Position numbers and translations under genes: made by a program
Shown: positions 51,820-61,088 of the stretch, piece after piece
Position numbering within the stretch: the first letter of the stretch is position 1
Layout: each line of letters starts with the position of its first letter
The notes under the pieces: generated by a model
The model's database searches: none
Seen by the model: the letters and a program-made list of their open reading frames with translations, nothing else
What the model was told of the DNA's origin: nothing
Assembly: GCA_018798825.1 (NCBI GenBank)
Contig: CP076356.1
Location: 558,001-622,000, forward strand
Direction of reading: 5' to 3'
DNA length: 64,000 nt
Source of the DNA: Ochrobactrum sp. BTU1
GTDB taxonomy: Bacteria; Pseudomonadota; Alphaproteobacteria; Rhizobiales; Rhizobiaceae

Positions 51820-53460
51820 TCAGGCAGAAACAACCCGACTGTCGCTCAACAGTCCCGCCTCGTCTAATATCGGGTGCGCAACCGATACAACATGCGCGTT
51901 GATGCGTTTTAAATCGCGCAACATGTCCAAATGGATAGAACTTGACCGAAGACTTTCGACTTTTCCATCACGAAGTCTCGCAAGATGCTGTTCTGAAGAA
52001 AACTTCTCCATCCGCCGCACTTCAATCTTAATCTCCATCAGACGCTTTGCGAGATCAAAATCCCTCGTTGCAATAATGGTCTGAGCCGCACGAAGATTGT
52101 CAATCGTCAACTCGAAAAGCCGCGAAAGTTCGCCAAAACCATCCTCTGAGAATTTAAGACCAAGTGCGGCCTTCTTGGCCAAAGCTGGCACCAGGCTCTT
52201 CTCGATAATGTCGCCAATATGTTCAAGATTGACCGCGTAATCGATGATCTCAACTGACCTTCGGTCATTTTCCTCGCTTAGTTTCTGACGGCCGAGCTGC
52301 GATAAATAGACCTTCACTTCCTGATGTAGAAAATCAACACGCTGTTCGAGCGCTGAAATTGCAGCAGCAGCCGAAGGATCATTGCTATGAAATGCCGATG
52401 ATAGCCGCATCAGCATACGTTCAATCAAATCTCCTATACTCAGAACCTCGCGCGTTGCGCTCGCCAGCGCGATAACCGGAGTGGAGAGTTCCTGAACATC
52501 AAGAAAGCTTGGGGCTGTTTCATTCTGTTGTGGCTCTGGAACAAGCCTCACCATTAGCTTTGACACTAGGCTCGACAAAGGCCACGCCAAAACCGCCAGC
52601 GCAATATTGAACGCCAAATGCGCATCCACCGGAAGTTTTGCCGGAGAAAATGACGCGGCTGCGGCAAGATCTGCCCCGTACTGAGCAAATGGAAGGGCTA
52701 TCAAACACCCGGCGGCCCGAACAATCAGATTTCCCAGTGTAACCCGTTTTGCAGAAGCCCCAGCTTCCATTGAAGCAAGAACAGGCGGCACGGCACCACC
52801 AAGGTTAGCGCCGAGCACAAGAACAATGATCAGAGCGGGCGGCAAAACACCGGTTGCAGCAAGAGAAAGGATGAGCACAACGGCTGCAAGACTTGACGAA
52901 GAAATAAATGCGATCGCGGCGGCGAAAAGAAGCGCGACAGGCCAGGCATTGTCTAGCATGGCGACGAAACTTGCCACGGCCGGAGAGTGGCGAACGGGTT
53001 CGGTAGCCATACTAAGCAGATGCAGTGAAAGCAGCATCAATCCGATACCTGTGAGCATGGCTCCAATGCCGCGGCGGTTGCCAGTCCCCTTCTTCGACAT
53101 GATCATGCCAGTGAGGATGAGGAGAGGCGATAGCCATTCTATACCTGTCGCGACGATCCAAGCCGTGACAGCCGTCCCGACATTCGCTCCCAGCAGAACA
53201 ATCTGAGCCATATTTTGCTGAATAAATTCACGTTCCACGAACGATGCAACCATGAGCGCAGTCGCTGTGGAACTTTGAAGGCCGATGGTTGCGACAAAAC
53301 CCGCGACAAACGAGCGGGGTCCGGTGCTTGTTCCTCTCGCAAGACCTGCACGCAGATTGGCCCCAAAAGCACGCTGGACACCATCCTTAACCTGCGCAAG
53401 ACCGAACAGTAAAAGTGCAACCGCACCGCACAAGTTAATGATGATAATCGTGGATTCCAT
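51820..53460 (-). CDS. Na/Pi-cotransporter family protein with PhoU-like tail
   Basis: A 546-residue membrane protein of the NptA/YjbB type. Two Na/Pi cotransporter repeats are seen, with LQSSTATALMVASFVEREFI (about residues 60-79) and SSSSLAAVVLILSLAATGVL (about 187-206) as the inverted QSSS-type motifs. Residues about 350-546 are a cytoplasmic PhoU-like four-helix domain. Such proteins mostly export phosphate in bacteria. GGAG precedes the ATG. The next gene upstream in the same direction is surE (64-base gap), so phosphate set free by the nucleotidase locus may leave through this carrier. Confidence 0.85.
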   Translation of the reverse strand: MESTIIIINLCGAVALLLFGLAQVKDGVQRAFGANLRAGLARGTSTGPRSFVAGFVATIGLQSSTATALMVASFVEREFIQQNMAQIVLLGANVGTAVTAWIVATGIEWLSPLLILTGMIMSKKGTGNRRGIGAMLTGIGLMLLSLHLLSMATEPVRHSPAVASFVAMLDNAWPVALLFAAAIAFISSSSLAAVVLILSLAATGVLPPALIIVLVLGANLGGAVPPVLASMEAGASAKRVTLGNLIVRAAGCLIALPFAQYGADLAAAASFSPAKLPVDAHLAFNIALAVLAWPLSSLVSKLMVRLVPEPQQNETAPSFLDVQELSTPVIALASATREVLSIGDLIERMLMRLSSAFHSNDPSAAAAISALEQRVDFLHQEVKVYLSQLGRQKLSEENDRRSVEIIDYAVNLEHIGDIIEKSLVPALAKKAALGLKFSEDGFGELSRLFELTIDNLRAAQTIIATRDFDLAKRLMEIKIEVRRMEKFSSEQHLARLRDGKVESLRSSSIHLDMLRDLKRINAHVVSVAHPILDEAGLLSDSRVVSA

Positions 53461-53524
53461 AAACCAGCTCCGACAGCCCTTGTCATTCAGACTGTTCGCT
53501 CAAAATTCGCCTGGGTTCGAACAC

Positions 53525-54271
53525 TCAATCTTGCTTGATGCCAGCCAGATTTTGGGGAGCAAGCATTGTCTCGCCGAACCAGTTCAAACGGTTAATGCAA
53601 ACATTCCCCCGGTCGATCAGGTCGTTGTCGTCACCGGCATGCGCCGCATGGGCTCGGCCGCGTGGGATTATGATTTCGGTGTTCGGTCCAGCGTTCGAAA
53701 GCACTTCTGCGCGCGTCCCAATTTTATCACGACCGATACTTGGCTGTACGATCTGTGCCGGCAGCACCTCAGGCAGATTTACACTCAACCAATGCCCTTC
53801 CAGAAAAATCGCTTCACGCTGCTCAATTATCCGGCGAACGAAATCTGCAAGCCATTTGATGTCGCTTTCTTTTTCCAAAGCCAGTTTAACGCGGGAAAAC
53901 CCGATCGCCGGAATACCCCAAAAAGTGGCCTCACGCGCGATGCCCAAGGTCCCAGAATAGGCAAGATCCTCAGCGACATTGCGACCATCATTGATGCCGG
54001 ACAGAACAAGATCGGGTGTCTTCTGTCCGTCAAAGAGCCAGCTCATTGCAGTAACGATACAATCTGCTGGCGTGCCTGAACAAGCGTATCGGCGCTCTGC
54101 GCGCTCAACCATCATAAGCGGTCGCCCGATTGTAATGGATGCTCCCGCGGCGGTCCGCTTACCGTCAGGTGCCACAACCCACACATCGTCACTGAGGTGT
54201 TCAGCGACACTAATGAGCCGAGCAAGCCCTGGTGCATCAAATCCGTCATCATTTGCGACAAGAATTCTCAT
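53525..54271 (-). CDS. surE: 5'/3'-nucleotidase SurE
   Basis: A 248-residue cytoplasmic phosphatase that hydrolyses nucleoside 5'- and 3'-monophosphates and short polyphosphate. The metal-binding pair Asp8-Asp9 is in MRILVANDDGFDAPGLARL; further family blocks are DGKRTAAGASITIGRP and VLSGINDGRNVAEDLAYSGT. In most Proteobacteria surE sits beside pcm or the nlpD-rpoS region; here it is in an ABC transporter operon, so it is likely a second, catabolic copy. GGAG lies before the ATG; gap to the MBL gene is 11 bases. Confidence 0.9.
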   Translation of the reverse strand: MRILVANDDGFDAPGLARLISVAEHLSDDVWVVAPDGKRTAAGASITIGRPLMMVERAERRYACSGTPADCIVTAMSWLFDGQKTPDLVLSGINDGRNVAEDLAYSGTLGIAREATFWGIPAIGFSRVKLALEKESDIKWLADFVRRIIEQREAIFLEGHWLSVNLPEVLPAQIVQPSIGRDKIGTRAEVLSNAGPNTEIIIPRGRAHAAHAGDDNDLIDRGNVCINRLNWFGETMLAPQNLAGIKQD

Positions 54272-54282
54272 TTCATCTCCAT

Positions 54283-55431
54283 TCAGATCGATAGCTGCGA
54301 ACCCGACATTGCAGTGGTAACGAGGGTCGTTAGATAAGGCTTTAGTTCTTCAAGTTTGTCGGGCGTACAGGAATGACCAAGCGCAAGGGGCTTGCCGGCA
54401 TCCCGCCAAAGCTCGAAGTTTTCGGATAGGGTTGGATGGGTGGGAAGGCGGATCCACGTTGCAAGCTTTTTTTCGAGCATCGCCTGCGCCGGGGTGTTGT
54501 CCGGTACGTGACCGGTTAGAAGTACAGGCGCACCTTCGCTCACAGCTTGCCGCAAGGATTCTATGGATGGACCCGCACTGCCCATGCCGTCGAATGTCAT
54601 CAACGGACAGTCCGGTAAAAGGGTTCCTTCATGCCAGTCGGCTGCGCCAGCAAGTTTCGCACGTAAGTTTCGCGCAGTTTCAATTGAAACTGCATCATGA
54701 ACTTCAATCTGCGCCATCAGCGACGCACGCATGTCTTGATGGATTGCGAAAGGCCCAGGCAAGATCGCCATAAGTTCCAAAGGTTTTCCGGATAACGGCA
54801 CCGGGATCACCAGCTTACCGCTGTGATCCTTGATGAAGTCTGCAATCTGTCCAATGCGATCCTTGGCGGAGATCGGGTCGCCGCCGTAAGAAGCGTCCAA
54901 AATCACAATGTCACATTGAGGCAGCGGATCCATCACAAACACTTCACTGTTTGGAACAACATCCGCACAATAGACAGCACGCTTTGACGCCGTTGTGATT
55001 GAAAACCAGACTCCACCTGCAACATGTCCAGACCGACCCGAAGAAACTTCACTCCCACCAATCTGGATGGTTTCTCCTGGCTTGAAGATTTCGATGGCTG
55101 CTCCTTTGAGGGGATGCGTCTGCTGATGAGAGGGATCGGCATATTGGCGAAGCATGCCTTCGGCGTCATCGAATGTTTCGCGCGTCATGTAGAACGTACC
55201 TTGAAAACCTGACGCACGAAGCCAGCTCAAAGCTCCTATATGGTCTTCATGAGCGTGGGAAATGAATACGGCGTCCAGTCTCGCAACGTCGTGTTCAGCA
55301 ATTGCAGGGTAGTAGTCCCGCCCTTTGGCGCCCACCTTGATACCCGCATCGAAGAGAAGACGGGAACCACTGCTGATACCAACGCTGGTTCGGCCCTTTT
55401 CTCCAAACCCCCCATAGAGATCGATAAGCAT
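54283..55431 (-). CDS. MBL-fold (beta-CASP/RNase J-like) metallohydrolase
   Basis: A 382-residue hydrolase of the metallo-beta-lactamase fold. The zinc motif is HAHEDHIGAL (about residues 54-63), preceded by LLFDAGIKVG, and SGHVAGGVWFSI and DASYGGDPIS provide further ligands. Overall layout recalls mRNA-nuclease/phosphodiesterase-type MBL proteins rather than glyoxalase II. In an operon with SurE it may open cyclic nucleotides or other phosphodiesters to monoesters. Its ATG overlaps the stop of the ABC ATPase gene by one base. Confidence 0.8.
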   Translation of the reverse strand: MLIDLYGGFGEKGRTSVGISSGSRLLFDAGIKVGAKGRDYYPAIAEHDVARLDAVFISHAHEDHIGALSWLRASGFQGTFYMTRETFDDAEGMLRQYADPSHQQTHPLKGAAIEIFKPGETIQIGGSEVSSGRSGHVAGGVWFSITTASKRAVYCADVVPNSEVFVMDPLPQCDIVILDASYGGDPISAKDRIGQIADFIKDHSGKLVIPVPLSGKPLELMAILPGPFAIHQDMRASLMAQIEVHDAVSIETARNLRAKLAGAADWHEGTLLPDCPLMTFDGMGSAGPSIESLRQAVSEGAPVLLTGHVPDNTPAQAMLEKKLATWIRLPTHPTLSENFELWRDAGKPLALGHSCTPDKLEELKPYLTTLVTTAMSGSQLSI

Positions 55432-56504
55432 TATCTCGTCGCCCCTTGTGGAATGACCCAGCCCGAATTGATGCCGATATGGATCGTTTCGCCTTCCTGT
55501 GCGCCGGCAACATCTGCAAGATCGAATGTCAATTCCGTTGCCGGATGACTGACCGGATATGCTTCAATACGAGCACCGCCTCCCCTGTAGATCCGTCGCC
55601 GCACTTTGAGTTCAATACCTTTGTCTTGGCGCAGCTCTATATTCTGTGACCGTATACAGATTTTCGCATTCTCACTCGTTGTCTGCCCCGCAGCACAGCG
55701 CATGACCGCCTTTTGCCCAAACACTTCGACCGCACAGTGGCCATCACTTTCAGCACTGACAACTTGAGCCGGTAGCACCATGCCATTGGCAATGAACGAG
55801 GCAACCATTTCATTCTGGGGTCGTTCATAAAGCTCACGCGGGGTCGCAAACTGAATGAGCTTACCTTTGTCCATAACTGCAATCCGGTCGGCCAATGCCA
55901 TGGCTTCAGCTTGATCATGGGTGATATAGACGATCGTCGTTCCTGTCCGCTTGTGGAACGACGCAAACTCATCCTCCATCGACGCGCGCAAATGCACATC
56001 CAAATTTGCCAACGGTTCGTCAAACAAGACCAAGGAAGGTGCTGCAACCAAACATCGTGCCAGCGCCACGCGTTGACGCTGACCACCCGATAGATTAGCG
56101 GGCCGCCTGTCACCAAGACCTGTCAAATCAACCAGGGCAAGCGCTTCTGTTACACGGCGGTCAAGTTCAGGCTTTGCAACTCGCGCGACGCGAAGACTGT
56201 AACCGACATTTTCGGCCACCGTCATATGTGGCCAAAGTGCATAGTTCTGAAAGACAATGCCAACCCGACGGTTTTCAGGCGCGACATGCATGTCATTTCC
56301 AGACAAGACCTTATCGCCAACAAGAATTGAGCCGCTGGTGATTTTCTCAAATCCTGCAATCGCACGCAACAACGTGGTTTTTCCGCAACCCGAAGGTCCC
56401 AGAACAGCGACGAATTCACCATTCTTAATTTCAAGCGTCACATCGGAAAGCGCGTCGAAGTTTCCAAAGTTCTTTGTGACATTCTTAATATTCAGTCCCG
56501 CCAT
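55431..56504 (-). CDS. AfuC/PotA-type ABC transporter ATP-binding protein
   Basis: A 357-residue ATPase with GPSGCGKTTLLRAIAGFEKI (Walker A about residue 37), signature [14 protein letters not shown] and Walker B LVLFDEPLANLD, then a C-terminal TOBE regulatory domain. It is of the ferric iron/spermidine/sugar-phosphate import class. Overlaps both neighbours (13 bases with the permease, 1 base with the MBL gene), so it is translationally coupled. Confidence 0.9.
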   Translation of the reverse strand: MAGLNIKNVTKNFGNFDALSDVTLEIKNGEFVAVLGPSGCGKTTLLRAIAGFEKITSGSILVGDKVLSGNDMHVAPENRRVGIVFQNYALWPHMTVAENVGYSLRVARVAKPELDRRVTEALALVDLTGLGDRRPANLSGGQRQRVALARCLVAAPSLVLFDEPLANLDVHLRASMEDEFASFHKRTGTTIVYITHDQAEAMALADRIAVMDKGKLIQFATPRELYERPQNEMVASFIANGMVLPAQVVSAESDGHCAVEVFGQKAVMRCAAGQTTSENAKICIRSQNIELRQDKGIELKVRRRIYRGGGARIEAYPVSHPATELTFDLADVAGAQEGETIHIGINSGWVIPQGATR

Positions 56505-58198
56505 GGCAATACTCCATCAGGCAGACGCCGCGCGAATAGGTTCGTCGACAGCATGAGAAAAATCGTGACCAATATCGTTACAATCGATGTGGCAGCGGCA
56601 TATGTGGAATCGCCCCCCTGTTCGAACGAAAAGATGACGACACCAATCGTTTCAGAACCGGACGCCCATAATAAAGCGGAGACCGTCAGTTCACTAAACG
56701 CAGTCAAAAAGATGAGAACGCCACCCGCCAACGTCGCAGGCGCGACAAGAGGAAAGATGATTGTTCGCAAGCGCATGAATAGACTGGCACCCGCCACCTG
56801 CGCTGCTTCTTCCAAAGACCGGTCGATCTGATGAAGTCCGCTCACGGTAGGTCGTAAAGCAAGGACGAAAAACCGGGCGAGATAGGCGTAAAGAATGATC
56901 CAGACCGTATTGTAGATGTGAAAGCCAAACAGCGGCAACGGCTTCAAAAACAGCAATAGCGAGGCAATTGCCATAACCACACCTGGCAAAGCGTAAGGCA
57001 GCTCCGCGGTCAGATTGAACAGTCTGGTCCACCACCTTTTACGCCACGTCGTGATGTAGGCCAACGGAACAGCAATCAGCACAGCAAAGAACGAAGCCGC
57101 AAGAGAGAGGCCAAAGCTATTCAGAAATGCCCGCTTTGTTGCCGCGTGTTCGAAGAGTATGAACTTATAGTTCGACAGCGTTACCGTCTGCCAAGTCAAC
57201 GGTGTACCGTAAGCGCTCACCAGCGATGTGAGAGCGAGTCCAAAGATCGGCAACCCGAGCACAGCCACGACGAGCAACAACATCACAACTTCAATCCATA
57301 TCCGCCAGCCTCCCAGCTCGAATGGGCTGGCTGGAAGCGATGTCGAAGCAATGCGGTAATCACGCCAACGCGAGACATATTCCTGCGCAACGATCCCAGC
57401 AATCGCAATAATGCCGATCAGGGTCGACAAGGTTGCAACATCGCTCAAAACCGCAGGCCCACCACCGCTAAGCCGCTGGTAGATCAATGTGGGAAGCACA
57501 AGATAATTTGCAGGAATGCCAAGAAACGCGGGGATACCAAAATTGCCGACACAAGACACAAATGTGAGTGCAGTGGCTCCAATGATCGACGGCACCATCA
57601 AAGGAATGATGACAGTCCTAAGGACGGTCATCTTCTTTGCCCCACTACTCAACGCCGCTTCAATAAGCTCACGTGGCAGCTTACGCAGCCCCGCCCGTAC
57701 GATGAGAAACACGAGCGGTCCGTATTGCACACCAAGAAGGGCAATAATACCAGTGGATGAATAAAGGGGATTACGCGATCCAAGTGGCGGAGCCATGCCG
57801 ATCATTTTTAGAAAAGGACTGGCCGGGCCAAACAGCTGGAGCCAAGCAAGCGCCGTCACCTGCGGCGCAATCAAAAGCGGCGTTACATATAGAAATATGA
57901 AGACCGCACGTCCGCGAATATCGGTCAGGCTCACAAGCAAAGCGACAGATGTTCCCAAGACAACAGCGACAAGGGTACCGAAAATGCCGACATAGAGCGA
58001 ATTCCAGGTCGCGGTCCATGTGGCTGGAGAGTTGAAAACTCGTCCCATCGCTTCAATTGCTGTACCCTGTGCGGGAACTGCAACCTCAAAAAGTAGTCGC
58101 CCCATCGGGAGAAGCGAAAGCAAAGAAACGACAATAATCGTCACTGCGATCAGAGCCTTGTCCCGGCCCTGACCGCTGGTCTCAGCTATTTTCTGCAT
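56492..58198 (-). CDS. AfuB/FbpB-type ABC permease, two-domain
   Basis: A 568-residue inner-membrane protein with two permease domains in one chain (residues about 10-260 and 285-568), each with an EAA loop: LRKLPRELIEAALSSGAKKM in the first and SLEEAAQVAGASLFMRLRTI in the second. This architecture is that of ferric-iron or hexose-phosphate importers. ATG 58198 follows GAGAGAC; the frame's TTG upstream overlaps the binding-protein gene. Confidence 0.88.
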   Translation of the reverse strand: MQKIAETSGQGRDKALIAVTIIVVSLLSLLPMGRLLFEVAVPAQGTAIEAMGRVFNSPATWTATWNSLYVGIFGTLVAVVLGTSVALLVSLTDIRGRAVFIFLYVTPLLIAPQVTALAWLQLFGPASPFLKMIGMAPPLGSRNPLYSSTGIIALLGVQYGPLVFLIVRAGLRKLPRELIEAALSSGAKKMTVLRTVIIPLMVPSIIGATALTFVSCVGNFGIPAFLGIPANYLVLPTLIYQRLSGGGPAVLSDVATLSTLIGIIAIAGIVAQEYVSRWRDYRIASTSLPASPFELGGWRIWIEVVMLLLVVAVLGLPIFGLALTSLVSAYGTPLTWQTVTLSNYKFILFEHAATKRAFLNSFGLSLAASFFAVLIAVPLAYITTWRKRWWTRLFNLTAELPYALPGVVMAIASLLLFLKPLPLFGFHIYNTVWIILYAYLARFFVLALRPTVSGLHQIDRSLEEAAQVAGASLFMRLRTIIFPLVAPATLAGGVLIFLTAFSELTVSALLWASGSETIGVVIFSFEQGGDSTYAAATSIVTILVTIFLMLSTNLFARRLPDGVLPWRD

Positions 58199-58211
58199 AT
58201 GTCTCTCGGTC

Positions 58212-59198
58212 CTAGCCGCCAAACATTTCTGTGAAGCGCGATTTGTCCGCGTCCGTATTCTTGAGGACCTTCTGCGTGTCTATCGGCATAATTTTTACAT
58301 TCAGTCCATCCGGCAACCATGCCGGTTTGCCAACAGAGGCTTTGGCTGGGAGATAGCCCTGTTTAAGCGCAAGTTCCTGGCCCGCATCAGACAGGATGAA
58401 GCGGATGAACTTCTTGGCATCCTCAGCATTTTTGCTTGATGACATGATTGCAACGGGTTCGGTTACCGCAGGGACACCCTCTTCGGGAAAGACAAACTCT
58501 ACCGGAGAGCCTTTCGCTTTCGCGTTGAGTGCCATGAAGTCAACAAGAATTCCGTAGGGCTTCTCGCCACTGGCAATAGATTTGAGGACCGCGCCATTAC
58601 CTCGCACACTGACGACTTCGTTAGCCTTAAGGGCGTCGAAAAACTTCCAACCGAGACCATCACTGGCAACAAACCCACTTAAGAGGAATGCTGCGGCCCC
58701 TGAATATAGCGGGCTCGGCATGACAACCATGCCCTTGTATTCGGGCTTCTCAAGATCCGCCCAATGTTGCGGCTTCTCAGTTGCGGCAGAATTATATGCG
58801 ATCCCAGTGGTAATTAACTTGCTGCCGAAATAATACTTCTCTGGGTCAAATGAACCAGGTTCGAAGCCTTCGACGCTGGCTTCAGAAAACTGCATCAACC
58901 GTTTATCGGCTTTCAAACTTTCCATGCTAACAGCGTCGGCGATCAGGAGCACATCTGCCTGTGGCGCGCCAGCTGAGAATTCAGCGGCGAGTTTGCTCAT
59001 GATATCGCTTGTTCCAGAACGATAGACCTGAACATCTACATCTGGATTTAGCTTTCGGAATTCCTCAACAGTCCGCGCTGCATCTGCGTCAGGTTGCGAC
59101 GTATAAAGCGTAAGCGTTCCAGCGAAAGCCGTCCCCGCCAACATGAGACCTGCAAAACCGGCCGTGAGGATACTCATCCCCAACGTTATTTTCTTCAT
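58212..59198 (-). CDS. AfuA-like periplasmic substrate-binding protein
   Basis: A 328-residue binding protein with signal peptide ending near AGTAFAG (residue 27). The N-terminus TLTLYTSQPDADAARTVEEF belongs to the FbpA/AfuA cluster. No Tyr-Tyr iron-binding pair typical of FbpA is evident at the usual place (KPYGILVDFMALNAK stands there), so an organic anion such as a phosphorylated sugar or nucleotide is a better guess than Fe3+. GGGAGGATAAA precedes the ATG. First gene of the operon and opposite the SorC-family regulator. Confidence 0.85.
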   Translation of the reverse strand: MKKITLGMSILTAGFAGLMLAGTAFAGTLTLYTSQPDADAARTVEEFRKLNPDVDVQVYRSGTSDIMSKLAAEFSAGAPQADVLLIADAVSMESLKADKRLMQFSEASVEGFEPGSFDPEKYYFGSKLITTGIAYNSAATEKPQHWADLEKPEYKGMVVMPSPLYSGAAAFLLSGFVASDGLGWKFFDALKANEVVSVRGNGAVLKSIASGEKPYGILVDFMALNAKAKGSPVEFVFPEEGVPAVTEPVAIMSSSKNAEDAKKFIRFILSDAGQELALKQGYLPAKASVGKPAWLPDGLNVKIMPIDTQKVLKNTDADKSRFTEMFGG

Positions 59199-59286
59199 TT
59201 TATCCTCCCATAGAAACGGCCGTTAGACGGCGTTCCTGTTCCTCCCTTTAACGGGACATTGTTCACGTCCTCGCCACCCATATTAA

Positions 59287-59320
59287 TGTTCATTTGTTCT
59301 TTGTCAAATACATTTGAACA
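59287..59320. promoter_or_regulatory. Dyad operator between the uptake operon and the SorC-family gene
   Basis: TGTTCATTTG (59287-59296) is a near-perfect inverted repeat of CATTTGAACA (59311-59320); the outer TGTTCA/TGAACA arms match exactly. A further TTTGTCAAA sits in the middle. It lies between the divergent starts at 59198 and 59385 and is the likely binding site of the SorC-type protein. Confidence 0.6.
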
Positions 59321-59384
59321 GTTGACGACAGGGGGCCAGTTTTTGCTATAGATCGTTTGGAACGAAAGAAACCGGGGAGCTGAA

Positions 59385-60341
59385 GTGAAAATGGCAGAAA
59401 AAAACTGGCCACTGAGGTCCTCCGATCTCAAAGTAAAAACAGTCTGGCTCTACTATGTCGAGGGCATGACGCAGGAGCAAATTGCTGAGAAGCTCGGCGT
59501 CAGTCGGGTCAAGGTCATGCGTACGCTTGCGGCTGCTACAACGGAAGGCATCGTTGTGACGCGTATCAATGCAGCGACGGCGCAACAAATCGAGCTTGAG
59601 CGTCGGCTCGAAGAAAAGTGGGGACTGGCCTCAGCGATTGTCGTACCCACACCAGAAAATGGCGAGAATTTGGAAAAAGCGCTCGGAAATGCTGTCGCCT
59701 CTTATCTCGACCAAGAAATGCAGGACGGAATGACGCTCGCCATCGGGGGCGGCGCAACGCTTTATGCCAGCGTCCAATTCCTTGAACGCCGCAAACTTAA
59801 CGACGCATCCGTCGTAGCCCTCGTCGGAAGCCTTCCGCATTCAAGATGGATCAATCCATCCGTGGTTGCAGCGAGGGTCGCGGAAGTGTACGAGGTCGAC
59901 AGTTATCAGATCACTGCGCCAGTGATCGTAGACGAACATGGCCTTCGCGACCTGCTCTGGCGACAAACTGAACTTCGCAGTCTCGAGCAGCGCGCTGCCC
60001 GAGCGGATATAGCCCTTCTAACCGTCGGTGAAGTGTCTGAAGACGCAACAATCTTCCGACATGGCATCGTGCCGTCCGAACTCATCAAGCCACTGCGCGC
60101 ATCTGGTGCGGTAGCCAATATCCTGTGTTACTTTGTGGATGAAAATGGGAAGCTCGTCGATCATGAGATCAACCAGCGCGTGATGTCGATCGATCTGGAC
60201 ACGGTGGCAGCCATTGCACGGGTCGTTCTTGCTGCGGGGGGGAAGTCCAAGGTCGCTGCAATGAAAGCCGCACTTAAAATCGTACCCGCCAGCGTGCTTA
60301 TTACTGACAGTCAGACAGCCGTAGCCCTCCTTGAAGACTAA
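59385..60341 (+). CDS. SorC/DeoR-type sugar-binding transcriptional regulator
   Basis: A 318-residue regulator: helix-turn-helix at about residues 20-55 (TVWLYYVEGMTQEQIAEKLG, VSRVKVMRTLAAATTEGIV), then a sugar-phosphate-binding domain of the SorC family with LAIGGGATLYASVQFLE and the terminal block AIARVVLAAGGKSKVAAMKA. Known members bind phosphorylated sugars, which agrees with the idea that the adjoining operon takes up phosphorylated compounds. GTG 59385 lies five bases after GGAG; the ATG two codons on is an alternative. Confidence 0.88.
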   Translation: MKMAEKNWPLRSSDLKVKTVWLYYVEGMTQEQIAEKLGVSRVKVMRTLAAATTEGIVVTRINAATAQQIELERRLEEKWGLASAIVVPTPENGENLEKALGNAVASYLDQEMQDGMTLAIGGGATLYASVQFLERRKLNDASVVALVGSLPHSRWINPSVVAARVAEVYEVDSYQITAPVIVDEHGLRDLLWRQTELRSLEQRAARADIALLTVGEVSEDATIFRHGIVPSELIKPLRASGAVANILCYFVDENGKLVDHEINQRVMSIDLDTVAAIARVVLAAGGKSKVAAMKAALKIVPASVLITDSQTAVALLED

Positions 60342-60385
60342 CGGCCATACCTCACATGTCCGGCCAATTGCCTGAAGGAATATGG

Positions 60386-60748
60386 CTAGACTTTGCGACT
60401 ACGTAAAAAATCGACGAGTCCCACATGGGTAATTGCCTCAAACTCCTGGGTCGCCTTTTCGAACCGTTGCTGCTGGGCCTGCATCATCAGCAAGACGGCA
60501 CGCATCTCCGAAGAAACGCCAAAACGTTCCCAGCGTTTGGCTACATGTAGCGGAATACCGGCAGCGCCACAAAAATCAGACACACTGGCATATCCAAGTT
60601 CGACCAGAAGCGCTCTCAAATCTGATCCAGTCATCCGATCTTCGATCGCATGGTCGTGAAAACGCTCTGCAACAAGCTGAATATCTCTTGGTGAAGATTC
60701 GGCGAGTCTGTTTAATATTCCCCCGACCTCAGTCAGTAGTTTTGACAA
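60386..60748 (-). CDS. Hypothetical protein, helix-turn-helix-like
   Basis: A 120-residue soluble helical protein starting at TTG after GAGGAGAAAG. The middle part LRALLVELGYASVSDFCGAA with GIPLHVAKRWERFGVS reads like a phage-type or XRE-like DNA-binding helix-turn-helix, followed by a Gln-rich helix (MMQAQQQRFEKATQEFEAIT). Possibly a small regulator. Convergent with the SorC gene. Confidence 0.5.
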   Translation of the reverse strand: MSKLLTEVGGILNRLAESSPRDIQLVAERFHDHAIEDRMTGSDLRALLVELGYASVSDFCGAAGIPLHVAKRWERFGVSSEMRAVLLMMQAQQQRFEKATQEFEAITHVGLVDFLRSRKV

Positions 60749-61088
60749 TTTTCTTTCTCCTCAGCATGCGGCAGAGCTTACCCGGCTCTAGGTGCGTGCT
60801 GTGAGCATCGGTTGATTGGTGTCATTAAGCAAGCAATTTCCGGATAAAGGTTAGGCTTTGCCACTCAATCATGAAAACACGCCAAAGGAATAACAGTTTT
60901 GCCTGATGAGCAAAGTTGCGGACGGCTGCGTCTTGGATTTCTTCTCGAACTCACCCCTGAGCAGCAGGACGTGTATAGGCTATAGGTTTGTACAAGAATA
61001 TTTATGTAATTTTGCAGCTATTTTGGAATTGTTGCGACCGGCTTCGCTGCTTCGCAGCAAAGCCGGGTTTGTTGTAACAGAACTCAAA
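60749..61088. other. Intergenic with a long hairpin
   Basis: 340 bases. At 61038-61066 a 13-position stem (CCGGCTT-C-GCTGC / GCAGC-A-AAGCCGG, loop TTC, one mismatch) lies 22 bases beyond the stop of the MBL gene at 61089 and may mark the end of that operon, though no clean T-run follows. No gene seen. Confidence 0.45.

Noticed and set aside
53285..54079. 264-residue plus-strand frame
   Set aside because: Antisense to surE and the Na/Pi gene, no ribosome site and no motif.
61038..61066. Hairpin as a clean intrinsic terminator
   Set aside because: The stem is strong but lacks a T-run on either strand; kept only as a note.
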